Source of the DNA: Paraescarpia echinospica
Taxonomy: Eukaryota > Annelida > Polychaeta > Sabellida > Siboglinidae
Length of the DNA: 64,000 bases
NCBI GenBank assembly: GCA_020002185.1
Contig: CM034539.1
Location: 3,914,855 to 3,978,854 of the forward strand
Direction of reading: 5' to 3'
Every line of letters begins with the position of its first letter. Position 1 is the first letter of the stretch. Made by a program: the position numbers and the translations under genes. Under the pieces are notes generated by a model. The model was not told the DNA's origin. It saw only the letters and a list, made by a program, of their open reading frames with translations, and ran no database searches. Below, one piece after another: positions 1-12,237 of this stretch.

Positions 1-310
1 CGGTTAAATTCTAAAGTTGATTCTGCGTCGTTAAAACATATTTGGGCTGTCAGTACGTTATAATATATATAATTTATGCTATATATAACAGTATTAAAAA
101 ACACATACTATGTTCCTTCAAAAGACAACGAAAAGAGGTATGCCACAGAAGAGTTGGAGCGAACAGCTATTAACACGCGGTGCGTTCTGGATAAACTTGA
201 CTTACTTGACGTAAATGCCTAGGCCGATTTGACCACTCGCTATCCTCCTGGATGTCACACGCCTCCATTTCGTCCTATCTAGAGCACACTGCTCTGCTGT
301 AGAGTAGAGA
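1..310 (-). repeat. Interspersed repeat, probable LINE 3' end (copy 1)
   Basis: This stretch closely matches 58,226-58,560, including the shared motifs TCTGCGTCGTTAAAACAT, CTATGTTCCTTCAAAAGACA and CCTCCTGGATGTCACACG. The CCTCCTGGATGTCACACG part also occurs at 59,262, inside an RTE-like reverse transcriptase fragment on the minus strand. I therefore infer that the repeat is the 3' end of a minus-strand LINE, with the coding tail at about 225-300 and 3' untranslated sequence to its left. The copy is cut by the window edge. No open frame of note is present. Confidence 0.7.
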
Positions 311-800
311 ATGCTACTCAGACATTGTATAGCCGTATTATTAAATGAAAAGCGCGTAACATAAAAACTGAGTACTGGAGTGGACCAGAGTTAAGAAGGA
401 ACGAATATTTGTGCTAAATATTTAAACAGGGTAACACATGACTAAGGAAGTATGGTCACATAACAGTGCTCTATGTAATGGTTAGACTTGACCGGAATGA
501 TAAATATGATGGCCAGAATTTGTCTCAGGCGGTCCATATGACGGTCAGAGTTGACATAAGGTGGTCCATATGATGGTCTAAGTTGACGTAGCTGTGGTTA
601 GCGGAATTGTAGAGGTTGTCCAATATTGGTGTTGTCTAACACTGACCATGTGGTGAGAGTGGTCAAACAACTACAGTCCCTATGGTGTGATGAGATATTC
701 GGTCCTAAGCAGAATAAAATATGTTGGGTTTGTCTTTGTCAGGATGTACTCGGTGCGGCACCCAACTCACCAGAAAGCTGGTCTGGTCTGCCCTCTACAG

Positions 801-1137
801 TCAGATGTCGAACAGCTCAAGCGTGATGTCAAGGCGATACGAAGTGTACTACTGAGAGACGTTGAACAGCTCAGACGAGATAATACGGATTCAAGGGTGA
901 TGTTACGTACAGATGTCCAGCATCTCAAGCGTGACGTCACGGCGATACGGAAGAGACTACAGACAGACGTTGAGCAGCTCAGGCGAGAGAATACTGAGGC
1001 ACGGGATATATTACAGTTAGATGTCCATCAGCTCAAGCGTGATGTCAAGCGTGATGTCAGTGAGATACGGGAAATGTCACAGGACAACGTCGCTGCATCG
1101 ACTGCTTCACACAGCAATCAAGGATTCACCTGTACAG
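801..1137 (+). CDS. Internal exon encoding a repeated coiled coil
   Basis: The exon is open throughout and is bounded by a pyrimidine-rich acceptor (CCCTCTACAG before 801) and a CAG|GTATTG donor after 1,137. It starts on a codon boundary and ends in phase 1. The translation alternates two 18-residue modules, of the kind DVEQLKRDVKAIR and DVEQLRRxNTxxR, giving a 36-residue (108-bp) repeat with leucine, valine and isoleucine in heptad-like positions and many Arg, Lys, Glu and Asp. This predicts a charged coiled coil. The open frame runs upstream to 687 but that part lacks the repeat. I do not recognise the gene, and no partner exon was found on either side. It could be a multimerisation stalk or a fragment of a larger coiled-coil protein. 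Confidence 0.5.
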
Positions 1138-1419
1138 GTATTGTGTATTTCCATCGTTTCTCTTCCGTGAGCAACACAGGGCAGGGTATAAGTTTGTTCG
1201 TCCAACCGTCAAACCGCAACATATGTCAGAGACCACACGTGCTTAGGAATGGAAGAGCAAATTCATAGACATAAGTAACACTATACCACAAACCAGCAGG
1301 TTATTTTTGATGAGTGTTCAGACCGAGGGCAGCATACACTATTTGCGATAACAAAACACTAATCGATCGACTCTTGGCTACAGTAACTACAACAATCTTC
1401 ACAGCCACACATTATTCCT

Positions 1420-2036
1420 AAAAAACACACATTCATGCCACAAATGAAGAACGTTTCATTCACGTTGCTGGAGTAATGAAGTGTTAAGGACTTCCACTAC
1501 TCGATGTTTAATTACAATATACAAAATTTGGGGCTTCTTCCTTTATACTCCCACTCAGCCTTGAAACTGTGATCATTAATCGAACAAAACATATAATCAA
1601 ACATGACTAAATATATAATGACAAAGGAACCTATATTCTGCCATTGCTTAATATGAATAACAAAAATCACATTCCACTACTTGACACTGACGTCACCAAC
1701 ACGGACAAATGATTCTAGCATCACACTGGACCAACTAATTTATTTGCGCCATCTACACTTTGTTGTCTCGAAACAACAAATACATTGTGTTCTTGTAAAA
1801 TTGATAAAATAATTGTAAAAAAGAAAGACGCCAGCTGCGCGAGCCAAATACAGGCGAAATCCCAGACGCCTTCTTCTTCGTCGATAGCGACGTCGCTACT
1901 GCACGGTGACGCCGGAGACGAGACGAGCGAGCCGAGCAAGCAGTGGGGTCACGCCTTCAAGACGTTCTGTGAAACGACTACATTTCACGGGCTGCGAAAC
2001 GCCACTGATTCGACAAGCCACATCGCTCGAAGGTAA
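1420..2036. repeat. 0.6-kb interspersed repeat, copy A (empty site)
   Basis: The stretch aligns over its whole length with 17,746-18,325 plus 20,627-20,660. Shared landmarks are AACACACATTCATGCCACAAA, TTTATTTGCGCCATCTACAC, the GC-rich GACGAGACGAGCGAGCCGAG and CACTGATTCGACAAGCCAC. In copy B the block is split near its right end by a 2.3-kb transposon; here the sequence is continuous (GCTGCGAAACGCCACTGATT), so this copy shows the pre-insertion state. Short ORFs in both directions are not convincing genes. The class of the repeat is unknown. Confidence 0.8.
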
Positions 2037-2039
2037 AGA

Positions 2040-4640
2040 CATTCTTGAAATCTACCCGGCTGGATTGTGTTCGTTTAGTCAATAATTCAATAATATCCTT
2101 TTGCACAACCAATTATTGCAGAATATTTTAGGTGTGATTGATACTCTGACACACTTCGATAGTTCCGTTCGTATAATGAATGTTTGGCCATATTAATGCT
2201 TGTCTTGTTTTTAGGTTTTATATATTCGGTGGGTTTTTTCTGTGGGCGTTTCACCTTCTTCTGCCCATCTCGTTTTCTACAAATCCCATTATGACGCATC
2301 TATATCGGGGCATTTCAATTGTTTATTTCTTCACTTTTCGTACCGAATAGCGTTTGTACATTCCATGATCACTTTCCGTAGCGTATAGCGTTTGTACATT
2401 CCTTGTTCCTGTGGCGCTATCATAGTTTGCCATGTTCAATTCCGTCTTTTTGTGTCCCGTATTTGACGTTCCACTTCCACCCGGGATGTGCTCAACGGGG
2501 AGTACGGTCGTTGTCTACCTACTAAATTCACGTTTTACATCACGGCCTGTCCGACGCCACCGCTACAGCAAGCAGCGCTGGGCATCGCGACATTGCTCGA
2601 TATTAAACGTTAATGTCACCGGCTTGTAGACAACATTATTACATTAACACACCTTCGGTTATTAAATAGTCATACATGTGAAAAACAGGTAGGCTACGTA
2701 ACAATTAATATCAATTCATGTGTGACGATTATCACACGAATTCATATTTCGGTTCTGTAATTGCAAATGCCAGTGCAAAAAGCAACACTACGAATGTCAT
2801 ACCTTTCAACAAATTAAACAGACACATCACGATGCAACTGTTTTCATTTTCGAAGATAGAATACGATGCTTTATCTTAATGGTGTGTCATAAATCCAACC
2901 ATGCCAAATGACATACTACAAGTTTATGAAATTAGGGAATTACTTTACTTAATAAAAGGATCTTTAATATAATCCGTCTCGGTATGAATGTGTGATGTGT
3001 TGCAATATGCGTGCCGTATTAAAGCAACACAATTACGTTGGTGAGTACCTGTAACATTGTGAAAACGTCTAATGTTGCGTGACACTCCACTAAATGAGTT
3101 TCATTGACCAACACCCATTGTGAGATACAGGCGGATGTAGCCGACTGCTTCCAGGTTGATAGCCAGAGTTTATTTGCAGCTAAGCAATTAAAATAATGTT
3201 ATTTATTTGCTGAGAATTGTTTATAAGTACTCAAGATATGCCTTTGAAGTGTAGTCACGCAATCGATTTAAATGTTGACTAGTTCTGTAAGAGATATTGT
3301 TTGTATCTTTATATGTATTTTAGTTATCTTTACATGGAACTTTCTTGTAACTTCTACAGAGAAACACTGTTTACGTCGTTGCATGAGAACAGGCGCAATA
3401 TCATACATATATCTACTTGTGATGACTAAAATGACTTAGATTATTAGTGAATCGACGCACCGTCTCGCACAGACCGGGTTGCGCCGAATTAGTGGCATCG
3501 CACTTAAGGGACTACTCACTACACATAATCCATCAACACAAACACAATAAAATAGTATACCAGAACAAGTATTTATTTATTTATAAATATCAATTAATCG
3601 TTATGATAACTCAGACAATGGCCTTGACGCAATGTTTTTGAGGATATCATGTTTGGCACAACAAGCAATCAATTATCTTCAAACACTTCGAACAAGGGGC
3701 ATTGTGGCAAATGTAACGTCTAATGACGCCTTCGTACATGTGAGAGAGATTGTCTCGCTTCATTGGATGTTTTGGTCTTTTTATCCACATGACATCTTTC
3801 ACTGTCGAATTCTTCGGTTCGTCTCCCTGTCTGCTAGATTCGCTTCCTCCCAGTCGTTGGTGTGGTTTTCTGTTGTCGTCTTGTCCGTGAGAGCGGATTT
3901 GTTGAGGACAGACATATATTTTTTGGGTGTCGTCAACGTCCTTTTTGTATTCCTCGAATGTTATTTTGAACAATCTTCCCGTCTCCCAATATGTCTAGCA
4001 ACACAGTTCTTGCGAGGTATTTGGTAAACAAAATAACTGTTTTAATAGAAATAAGCTGTTCTGACGAATTTTCGGTTAATTATTACTACATTTTCAACGT
4101 ATTGTCATGTCTAAACGATGTAATAATGTTCATATCCGCTAAATTATTCCTCGAGGTCATGCACTACTAAACTAGTACCCACAGGTACGTGTTCTTTTTC
4201 TGCTTAACCTGGGACAAAATGAACAGTTTGCTAAACTAATCATGCTGAAATACAAATGTGCCAACTTTCCGCATGAAACCAAATGCAAACCAAGCCAATC
4301 TTGGACACGCAATCATGACGAATTTTCTTATTTAGAAATAATCATAGTTCGAACGTTTCAATGTTAATCTTAATATTTGTATTGTGTATGAACTAGCTCA
4401 ACCAAATTTTGATTCTGATGAATTGTGGTGACTATTTGAACGTTAAAAAACATAGCTACCGTGATATTTAATTTTCTTGCATACAAAATGTAACAATTAA
4501 ATTTGGAGATCAACCGTCAGTTTAATGTTAACGTCAAGTGATCTGGAACAAAACTAGAATGTGGAAAAATGTCAACTCTATCTGAACGGGAGCACTTCGA
4601 AGTTACATTGTCCTTAAATCCAATCTGACTTGTCGGTCAT
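2040..4640. other. No gene recognised
   Basis: AT-rich unique-looking sequence. A minus-strand open frame at 3,647-3,973 gives a hydrophilic 108-residue peptide ending in a Cys-rich tail (CSKCLKIIDCLLC), but it has no recognisable domain and no clear splice partner, so it is not called. The motif GTAGCGTATAGCGTTTGTACATTCC occurs twice in related form near 2,340-2,400. The right part probably lies 5' of, or in an intron of, the DEG/ENaC gene. Confidence 0.5.
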
Positions 4641-4646
4641 TTGCAG

Positions 4647-5957
4647 GATTCTCTGGATCACTATCGTACTAAGCAGCACCGCGCTACTTGGCTCACAATG
4701 TCAGCACTTGGTGCGACACTACATGAACCGGCCTGTCACATTGAAAACATCGATGTCAAAACAAGAACCTGTCGTCTTTCCAGCCGTCACCATTTGCAAC
4801 CAAAACACCTTCAGGTATCACATATCCAGAATGACATCAATTCATCTTTGAAATTTTCGTCTACTGGACATTTCATCCCTCAAACAATTTCTTATATTGA
4901 ACATGAAGCGGTGTCTTAGTGTGTTTTGCCAAGAGCCTTCAAGCAAGTTGTTTAAAAAAATGAACAGAACGGAGATTTTGAAATTGAAGATGGCCGCCTT
5001 AGACCACCATTCTTACTTATTTGGATGTATAAAAGGTATTTAGATAGGCGTCATGTGATCGTCTAATCATGTACTGTCCACAGGATATCCTAGTCTCCGA
5101 CAGTTCCAGCTCTGTGTTGTGCCACTATTGATATAGTATATATTGAAGAATAGCAAATACGTTGAAAACACTATGGGTTCAGTTTCTTTGTAAAATTCCC
5201 TAATATTAAAATTATTATTTGATATATGTTGGAATGCCGTGTACTGGTCTTAATGTTGGATACTTTATCTTGGCATCACATTCACCACGTTGCCGACGTT
5301 TGTTGCAGATTTGTGGCTGCTGCAGAAAACGGATCGTATTTTTGGTTGGACGAAATGTACAATCACGCAAACAACACCCCGTTCGATTACACGAAATGGG
5401 ACGTCGGCAACGTGTCGATGTTCGATGTCTACCTTCAACATCGCCATCTCAAGGAAGACATGATTGCGTCGTACGTTTCTTAACAAGCTGCCGGCTCTTG
5501 ACGATACATGTCAGAGTATATAATGTCAACAACGGCTACGGCAATATTGTTTAAATAAATCATCGTAATGCTGTTTAGTTATCCGATGCATAGTGGTCTC
5601 CTGCTTGATTACTGTATCAGTAACAATAGCCTACTTTACTTTGACCAGCCGCACCCTCTAAGATCGATCAATGTGATGATGGATATTTGTGTACAACAAT
5701 ATTCGTGTGATGTTGTTCTCTAACCACCTCCAAATACATGTCGTTGTCATTTTAGTTGTCGGTGGAAGGGAATGCCCAACTATACTTGTGTGATGTTGTT
5801 CTCTGACCACCTCCAAATACATGTCGTTGTCATTTTAGTTGTCGGTGGAAAGGCGTGCCGTGCAGTCACGAAGATTTTCAGTTGACCGTGACTGATGCCG
5901 GAGTGTGTTACACGTTCAACGCCAGGATTGCCGACAACTCCACTGTGAATACGGCTG
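4647..5957 (+). CDS. DEG/ENaC-type sodium channel, three internal exons (partial)
   Basis: DEG/ENaC channels are trimeric plasma-membrane cation channels gated by peptides, protons or force. Exon A (4,647-4,814) encodes the end of the first membrane helix (WITIVLSSTALLG) and the family signature FPAVTICNQN. Exon B (5,309-5,470) encodes extracellular sequence ending HLKEDMIAS. Exon C (5,839-5,957) encodes CRWKGVPCSHEDF and GVCYTFN, the conserved segment at the start of the Cys-rich ectodomain. Each exon has AG and GT borders (CAG|GTATCA, GTC|GTACGT, CTG|GTAAAT), and A-B and B-C both join 2+1 bases of a codon, restoring Arg and Ser without a frameshift. The N-terminal exon with the His-Gly motif, most of the ectodomain and the second membrane helix are not found here; a possible later exon is at 16.9 kb. 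The sequence does not say which subfamily it is; a FaNaC-like or degenerin-like invertebrate channel is likely. Confidence 0.85.
5705..5871 (+). repeat. 83-bp tandem duplication across an exon acceptor
   Basis: The sequence from GTGTGATGTTGTTCTCT through the acceptor CATTTTAG and the first bases of exon C (TTGTCGGTGGAA) occurs twice in tandem, starting at 5,705 and 5,788. The first copy carries a duplicate acceptor at 5,756 followed by a diverged exon start (CRWKGMP, then different sequence). Only the second copy runs on into the full exon. The first could act as a cryptic acceptor. Confidence 0.85.
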
Positions 5958-6462
5958 GTAAATTTAACTCCTATATTATGTAGCAATCAGAGATGCTCAC
6001 CTTGGCCTGAAACTACAAAACAGTTGCACCTGCCATGACATCTTACTATAATCGAGCAAGTTTATGCGGGCATGTTAGCGTTTTCCTCTTAGACGGCTTG
6101 AACCTTGAGCGCCAAACTATAAGGGGTCAATCTACGACACCAGGGGATAGGGATACCAGTTTTATAAAATAATAACAGTGTGGCACAACAGTTATACAGA
6201 AGAAACAAGAAGATATGTAACAAGTTGCCAGCCTCCCGTAACTTTGAATTACAGAACTTAATTGTTTGATTATATTAATTACATGATTTCGCTGGCTGGC
6301 ACACGTAACGTAATAGCAGATAATAACATTTTGAAATACGTCTACACAGGCTTGAGTGACGTTGTTTTGAAAATGGTGTCCATCAGCAAGTTGTTAATAT
6401 CTGGTAGGAAGCATTGAAAGCATGAAACATTGTAAAACTTTCTAACACGAAAACACACTTCA

Positions 6463-7835
6463 AAATAATAATAATAATAGTTTTATTTTGTTAAGCGCCA
6501 CACACAATGTTGTTCACAGCGCTTTGCAACAGTATACAAATACATGTTAAGAATAATGCATCAATAGTTGTTATATCATTTATAACATGATCTAATAATA
6601 ATAGTAATTAAGACAATAAATATAGTAGAAGTAGAAAAGGAATGTGATATAAAATATCATATAATATAATTAAAATAATGAAGATAATTTTATTATTATT
6701 TTAATAAATAAAGTAAAATCAATGTACACATCAACAAATTAGGCTAAAAGTGTATATTGAAAATAAATAAATAAATAAACGATCAACATCAATCAGCTAC
6801 GGTAAAAGAGTGTTGGTAATCGCCCGACTTACATATACGCTGCAGTGAACAGGTGAGTCTTCAACACAGATTTAAACGAATCCAGTGATGTTTTGCTGGT
6901 AACACTTGGCGGCAAAGCATTCCATAGTGCTGCCGCTGCGTGAGTAAATGTACACTCAGCGGCTCTGCTGCGTGTTCCCGGGACAACTAGAGCATTGGAG
7001 TCAACAGACAGAGCGTCTGCATGTGGATAGGCGAAGGTCTTCGTGCAGTGCCTTGAACGTAAGCACAGCTAATTCTTGAATGTAATGCAACATTGAATAC
7101 GTAGCCAGTGCAGTTGGCGAAGAATAGGGGTCGCACTTTCACAATGACCATGTCGAGTAATAAGGCGAGCGGCGGCATTCTGATGTCCCTGCAATCAAGC
7201 GATGTTATCGATTGATGTACAGAACTGTAGAGAATTGCAGTACTCCAAACGGGTTGTTATAATGGCATTAACTAATAGTTCCGCTGTCGGTTGAGTTAGG
7301 TAACGGTGAATCAACCCGATGTTGCGCAGGTGCAATGAGCAATTGCTGACAGTACGTGACACTTGCACAGTCATATCCAGGTGTCTATCAAGGTGGACGC
7401 CGATATTTCTAGCATGTTCAGTTGCACTAATGTTATCTGTCCCACTTACGATAGCAGATGTCGATTTGGGGACAACCGGTGCAATTTCTGTTTTGGTGTC
7501 ATACATGAAAAAATAATTCCTAGTCATCAACTCCTTCACGTCATCAACTCCTTCACGTCATCAATACATCGCTCTATACGACGCACGGTGGTCTACAGAG
7601 AAGATGCATCCAGGTTGAAATGACAGAACAGTTGTAGATCATCAGTGTAGTAGTTCAAAGTCGTCTCGCTGGATAAAACGCGGTCGATGACGACAATCTG
7701 CTTGCGATCACTTAGGTAAGATTCCAGCCAACGAAGAACCACCCCGGCTATGTCGTAGAGTCGTTGTAAGCGATCCAGTAGTACTGCATGATCTACCGTG
7801 TCAAATGCGGCGCTTAGAACGAGGACTACAACAAT
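6463..7835 (-). mobile_element. 5'-truncated L2/CR1-like LINE, minus strand
   Basis: Read on the minus strand from 7,835, the sequence encodes a non-LTR reverse transcriptase: VLSAAFDTVDHAVLLDRL, then WLESYLSDRKQ, then YTDDLQLF (the YxDD box) and the C-terminal EHARNIGVHLDRHLDM and IIRHRLEYCNSL-type region at 7,195-7,539. Frames are broken by several stops and shifts, so the copy is dead. The 3' part carries AAGCGCTGTGAACAAC-type sequence and ends in an ATT/AAT tail at 6,463-6,479, as in L2-like elements. The left part of the RT and the endonuclease are missing. The segment 6,560-6,840 is AT-rich 3' sequence without coding potential. Confidence 0.8.
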
Positions 7836-8000
7836 AGTACGTTGTCTACGTCACAAATTTGGCACATGAATTGTCTGCACCAAATGCGGCAGACTTGTAA
7901 CAAAGGTCCAGGAGGAACAAGGATGGGCATAACAGAAATAAGATACAACACGGGGGGGGGGGGGGGAATGTGGGAATCCAAGTTGAATACCCATTTAATA

Positions 8001-9000
8001 NNNNNNNNNNNNNNNNNNNNNNNNNNNNNNNNNNNNNNNNNNNNNNNNNNNNNNNNNNNNNNNNNNNNNNNNNNNNNNNNNNNNNNNNNNNNNNNNNNNN
8101 NNNNNNNNNNNNNNNNNNNNNNNNNNNNNNNNNNNNNNNNNNNNNNNNNNNNNNNNNNNNNNNNNNNNNNNNNNNNNNNNNNNNNNNNNNNNNNNNNNNN
8201 NNNNNNNNNNNNNNNNNNNNNNNNNNNNNNNNNNNNNNNNNNNNNNNNNNNNNNNNNNNNNNNNNNNNNNNNNNNNNNNNNNNNNNNNNNNNNNNNNNNN
8301 NNNNNNNNNNNNNNNNNNNNNNNNNNNNNNNNNNNNNNNNNNNNNNNNNNNNNNNNNNNNNNNNNNNNNNNNNNNNNNNNNNNNNNNNNNNNNNNNNNNN
8401 NNNNNNNNNNNNNNNNNNNNNNNNNNNNNNNNNNNNNNNNNNNNNNNNNNNNNNNNNNNNNNNNNNNNNNNNNNNNNNNNNNNNNNNNNNNNNNNNNNNN
8501 NNNNNNNNNNNNNNNNNNNNNNNNNNNNNNNNNNNNNNNNNNNNNNNNNNNNNNNNNNNNNNNNNNNNNNNNNNNNNNNNNNNNNNNNNNNNNNNNNNNN
8601 NNNNNNNNNNNNNNNNNNNNNNNNNNNNNNNNNNNNNNNNNNNNNNNNNNNNNNNNNNNNNNNNNNNNNNNNNNNNNNNNNNNNNNNNNNNNNNNNNNNN
8701 NNNNNNNNNNNNNNNNNNNNNNNNNNNNNNNNNNNNNNNNNNNNNNNNNNNNNNNNNNNNNNNNNNNNNNNNNNNNNNNNNNNNNNNNNNNNNNNNNNNN
8801 NNNNNNNNNNNNNNNNNNNNNNNNNNNNNNNNNNNNNNNNNNNNNNNNNNNNNNNNNNNNNNNNNNNNNNNNNNNNNNNNNNNNNNNNNNNNNNNNNNNN
8901 NNNNNNNNNNNNNNNNNNNNNNNNNNNNNNNNNNNNNNNNNNNNNNNNNNNNNNNNNNNNNNNNNNNNNNNNNNNNNNNNNNNNNNNNNNNNNNNNNNNN
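8001..9000. other. Assembly gap (1,000 N)
   Basis: Exactly 1,000 N, a placeholder of arbitrary size. It is flanked by a 14-base G run on the left (about 7,953-7,966) and by a CT microsatellite on the right, both likely to break assembly. Open frames that cross it are artefacts. Confidence 0.99.
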
Positions 9001-9061
<61 letters not shown>

Positions 9062-9302
9062 GTCTCTCTCTTTCTCTTTCTCTCTCTCTCTCTCTCGCTC
9101 TCTCTCGATATATATATATATATATATCGAGAGAGAGAGAAAGAAGAAGAAGAGAGAGGAGAGGCGAGATAAAGAGCGAGAGAGAGAAGGAGAGGGAGAG
9201 AGTGATGGTCTCTATTTTTAACCCGCTGGACCTCCCCAACGGCCGGAGTTGCTTCCCGGTCCGGCCTATGAGAAACGATGAGCAGCCAGTGTAGAGAGTA
9301 CA

Positions 9303-9354
<52 letters not shown>

Positions 9355-9503
9355 ATCTCTCTGTCTCTCTCTAGTGAATATGGGGGATAAGGTTTTCTCG
9401 ATTTGCATCCCCCTTTGCGGCTTGCCCAAACACCCACATTGAGGTTCTCCAATAACCTCGATTTGCACCCCATAATCCATCAAACGTCCCCTGTACCGAC
9501 ACC

Positions 9504-9541
<38 letters not shown>
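9001..9541. repeat. Compound microsatellites (CT)n-(TA)n-(GA)n, (TA)n(TG)n, (TA)n
   Basis: 9,001-9,108 is nearly pure CT, followed by (TA)n to about 9,128 and then GA-rich sequence to about 9,205, so CT and GA arms face each other around a TA core and could fold into a long hairpin. Further runs are (TA)n(TG)n at 9,306-9,354 and (TA)n at 9,506-9,541. Between them are short unique segments, with a near-repeat GGTTTTCTCGATTTGCATCCCC and AACCTCGATTTGCACCCC at about 9,390 and 9,455. Confidence 0.9.
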
Positions 9542-9545
<4 letters not shown>

Positions 9546-10119
9546 CTACACCCCTATATACGAGAGCTGAAATATTTTATGACCAGTATTTATTGTTGTA
9601 TAAGGACTTAACATCTTAATTTTGTGTTTATATTGTTTTGATTGATTACGGCTGTGATCACATGATACTACTCTACACATAATATCTAACTAACATTTCT
9701 ACAAATTAATAACATTTTCAAACTATGTGAAAAATTGTGTGTTGCCTCATGACACAATGACATAATTAAGTTTCTTTAAAAAGTTATTAAAAAGTAACAC
9801 ATACGTCAGTACTAAGGAGAGGTTTTTAAAATTTTCACATTTCATTCATTTCCGGTGACGACACCTCCTTTATTATCGTCCACCTTAGCAACTGGTACAG
9901 GCCGTGGGTAGGACGGGTGGTTTGCTGGGGACGCTTAATAACTGCCTCTTTGCGGGTGCGTGCGTGTGTAAGGGACATATATTCTGGGTAGGACGGGTGG
10001 GTTGGTCGGTTTAAAAAAAATGCTTCTGTAATTTTGTGTTGACATTTGTTTCTCTTTTTTCATTTTTCTTTCACTTTTTTCACTTTTTTGAATGAGTGTT
10101 ATGAATCACAGTTATATAT
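9542..10119. other. No gene recognised
   Basis: AT-rich sequence with a repeated GGGTAGGACGGGTGGTTTG/GGTTG motif at about 9,905 and 9,985. No coding potential was seen. Confidence 0.5.
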
Positions 10120-12206
10120 TTAAACTGACGTCCCAGTTTGACCTATTGACCTATCAAGCAGAACCACCTTTAGTTTGGGGGTGACCAGTTCATATAAGTA
10201 ACATATTTGTTCATTGAACGTGTTGACTTTGCTGGCTCATGGGTGTTTAGCCTTGAATATATGTTGAAAATATTACAGTGTATCTTTTTTCTAGATGTTT
10301 GTCTCTTGAACCTGTCGGTTTTGCTTCTTTGAGTGCTATTTTGTTTTGTATATCTCTTGCTTTTTAGCAGTAGAGCGTTATATTTTTCTAGATGTTTGGC
10401 TTTTGAACGTGCTGATTTTTGGACCACGTGTGCATAAATTTTAGAGTCTTACCCATCATTCATGTCATAGTTTGACCTATTGACCTACCAAAAAGCCCCA
10501 TGAATTTGAATGGACATGCATGCGCGAACGCGGGATGAAGGAACCAATGAATGGTAGGTGTGGGCGTGATCAGTAAGTGGGCATGCGCGAACGTGAGATG
10601 TCGGACGTGTGTGAAGGTGATATGATGGACTAAGGGACGGTAATTGGGTGACGAAAAAAGATACAGCCTGTCCACTAGGTTCGCCGATGATAGACTAGAC
10701 GCGGGAATGATAAAGTAACGGTGGCATGGAGAATTCAGAACGGAAAAGGTTACACATTGTCAACTAGGTGGTGCACCTATTATAGACTTATGAGATCAAA
10801 CTAGGACACGAATGGTGGATACGATTATAACATTTATTTAGACGGGTTCCAAAGTCAGCACGTTCAAAATAATCTAGACAAATCTATCGTACAACATGTA
10901 TGAAAAACGAAACAACAGACACACAAGATGAAGTGCCACTCAAAGAAGCTAAATCGATACGTTACCCAAGACCCAAACACCTAGAAAAACAATCATATTT
11001 TCAACAGACATACAAGCCTAAACATCATAAACCAGAAAAGTTATTACAATCAATGGACAAACATATTACATACGCGAACTTGTAACCCCTCAACTGACAG
11101 GTAAAGTCACCAGGTGGCGCTTCTTTGTAGGTCAATACGTCAAACTATGACGTGAATGATGGGTAACACCACAGCATTTATGCTCACCAAAGTCAGCACT
11201 TTTAAATGACAAATATCTAGAACAATGTAACGTTCAACATATATGAAACGCGAAACAACAGACACACAAGACGAAATACCATTAAAAGAAGCAAAATCGC
11301 ATATTGTCAACAGACATACAAAGCTAAACACCCACACACCTGCAAAATCAATATGTTCACTGGACAAACACGTTACTTATACGAACTGGTCACCCCCAAA
11401 CTGACAGGTGAAATCACTAGGTGGCGCTTCTATGCAGGTCAATAGGTCAAACTATGACATGAGTGATAGGTAAGATTATACAATTTTTGCATACGTGGCC
11501 CAACGTCAGCACGGTCAAAAGACGAACGTCAAGAACAATGTTACGTTCAACAGATATGAATCACGAAATAACAGACATACAAGACGAAATACCACTCAAA
11601 GAAACAAAATCGCATATTGTCAGCTAAACACCCACAAACCTGCAAAGTCAATACGTTTAATGGACAAACATGTAACTTATACGAACTGGTCACCCCCAAA
11701 CTCACATGTAAAGTCACTAGGTGACCCTTCTTGGTAGTGAAATAGGTCATATCATGACATGAATGATGGGTAAGATTATAAAATTTATGCACACGGGGTC
11801 CAACTTCAGCACGGTTGAAAGACAAACGTCAAGAAAAATCTAAAGTTGAACAGATATGAAACACGAAACATCAGATATACAAGACGAAATACCACCCAAA
11901 GAAGCAAAATTGACACGTTCAAGACACAAACATATAGCAAAAAGATAATATTTTCAACAGCCATACAAGCTTAAATACCCACACACCTACAAAGTAAATA
12001 CGTTCAATGGACAAACATGTTAGTTATGCGAACTGGTCACTATCAAACTGACACGTAATGTCACTAGGTGGCGCATCTTGATAGGTCAATAGGTCAAATT
12101 ATGACATGAATGATGTGTAAGACTATACAATTTATGCACACAGGGTCAAACGTCAGCACGTTCAAACGACAAACACCTAGAAAAATATAACGTTCAACAC
12201 ATGTAC

Positions 12207-12237
<31 letters not shown>

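Noticed and set aside
3647..3973. 108-codon minus-strand ORF as a gene
   Set aside because: Hydrophilic and without a recognisable domain; the neighbouring sequence reads coherently in a different frame, so exon limits cannot be set.
7842..9473. Long open frames of 400-490 codons across the N run
   Set aside because: They exist only because N is translated as X; flanking residues are microsatellite-encoded Ser-Leu and Arg-Glu repeats.
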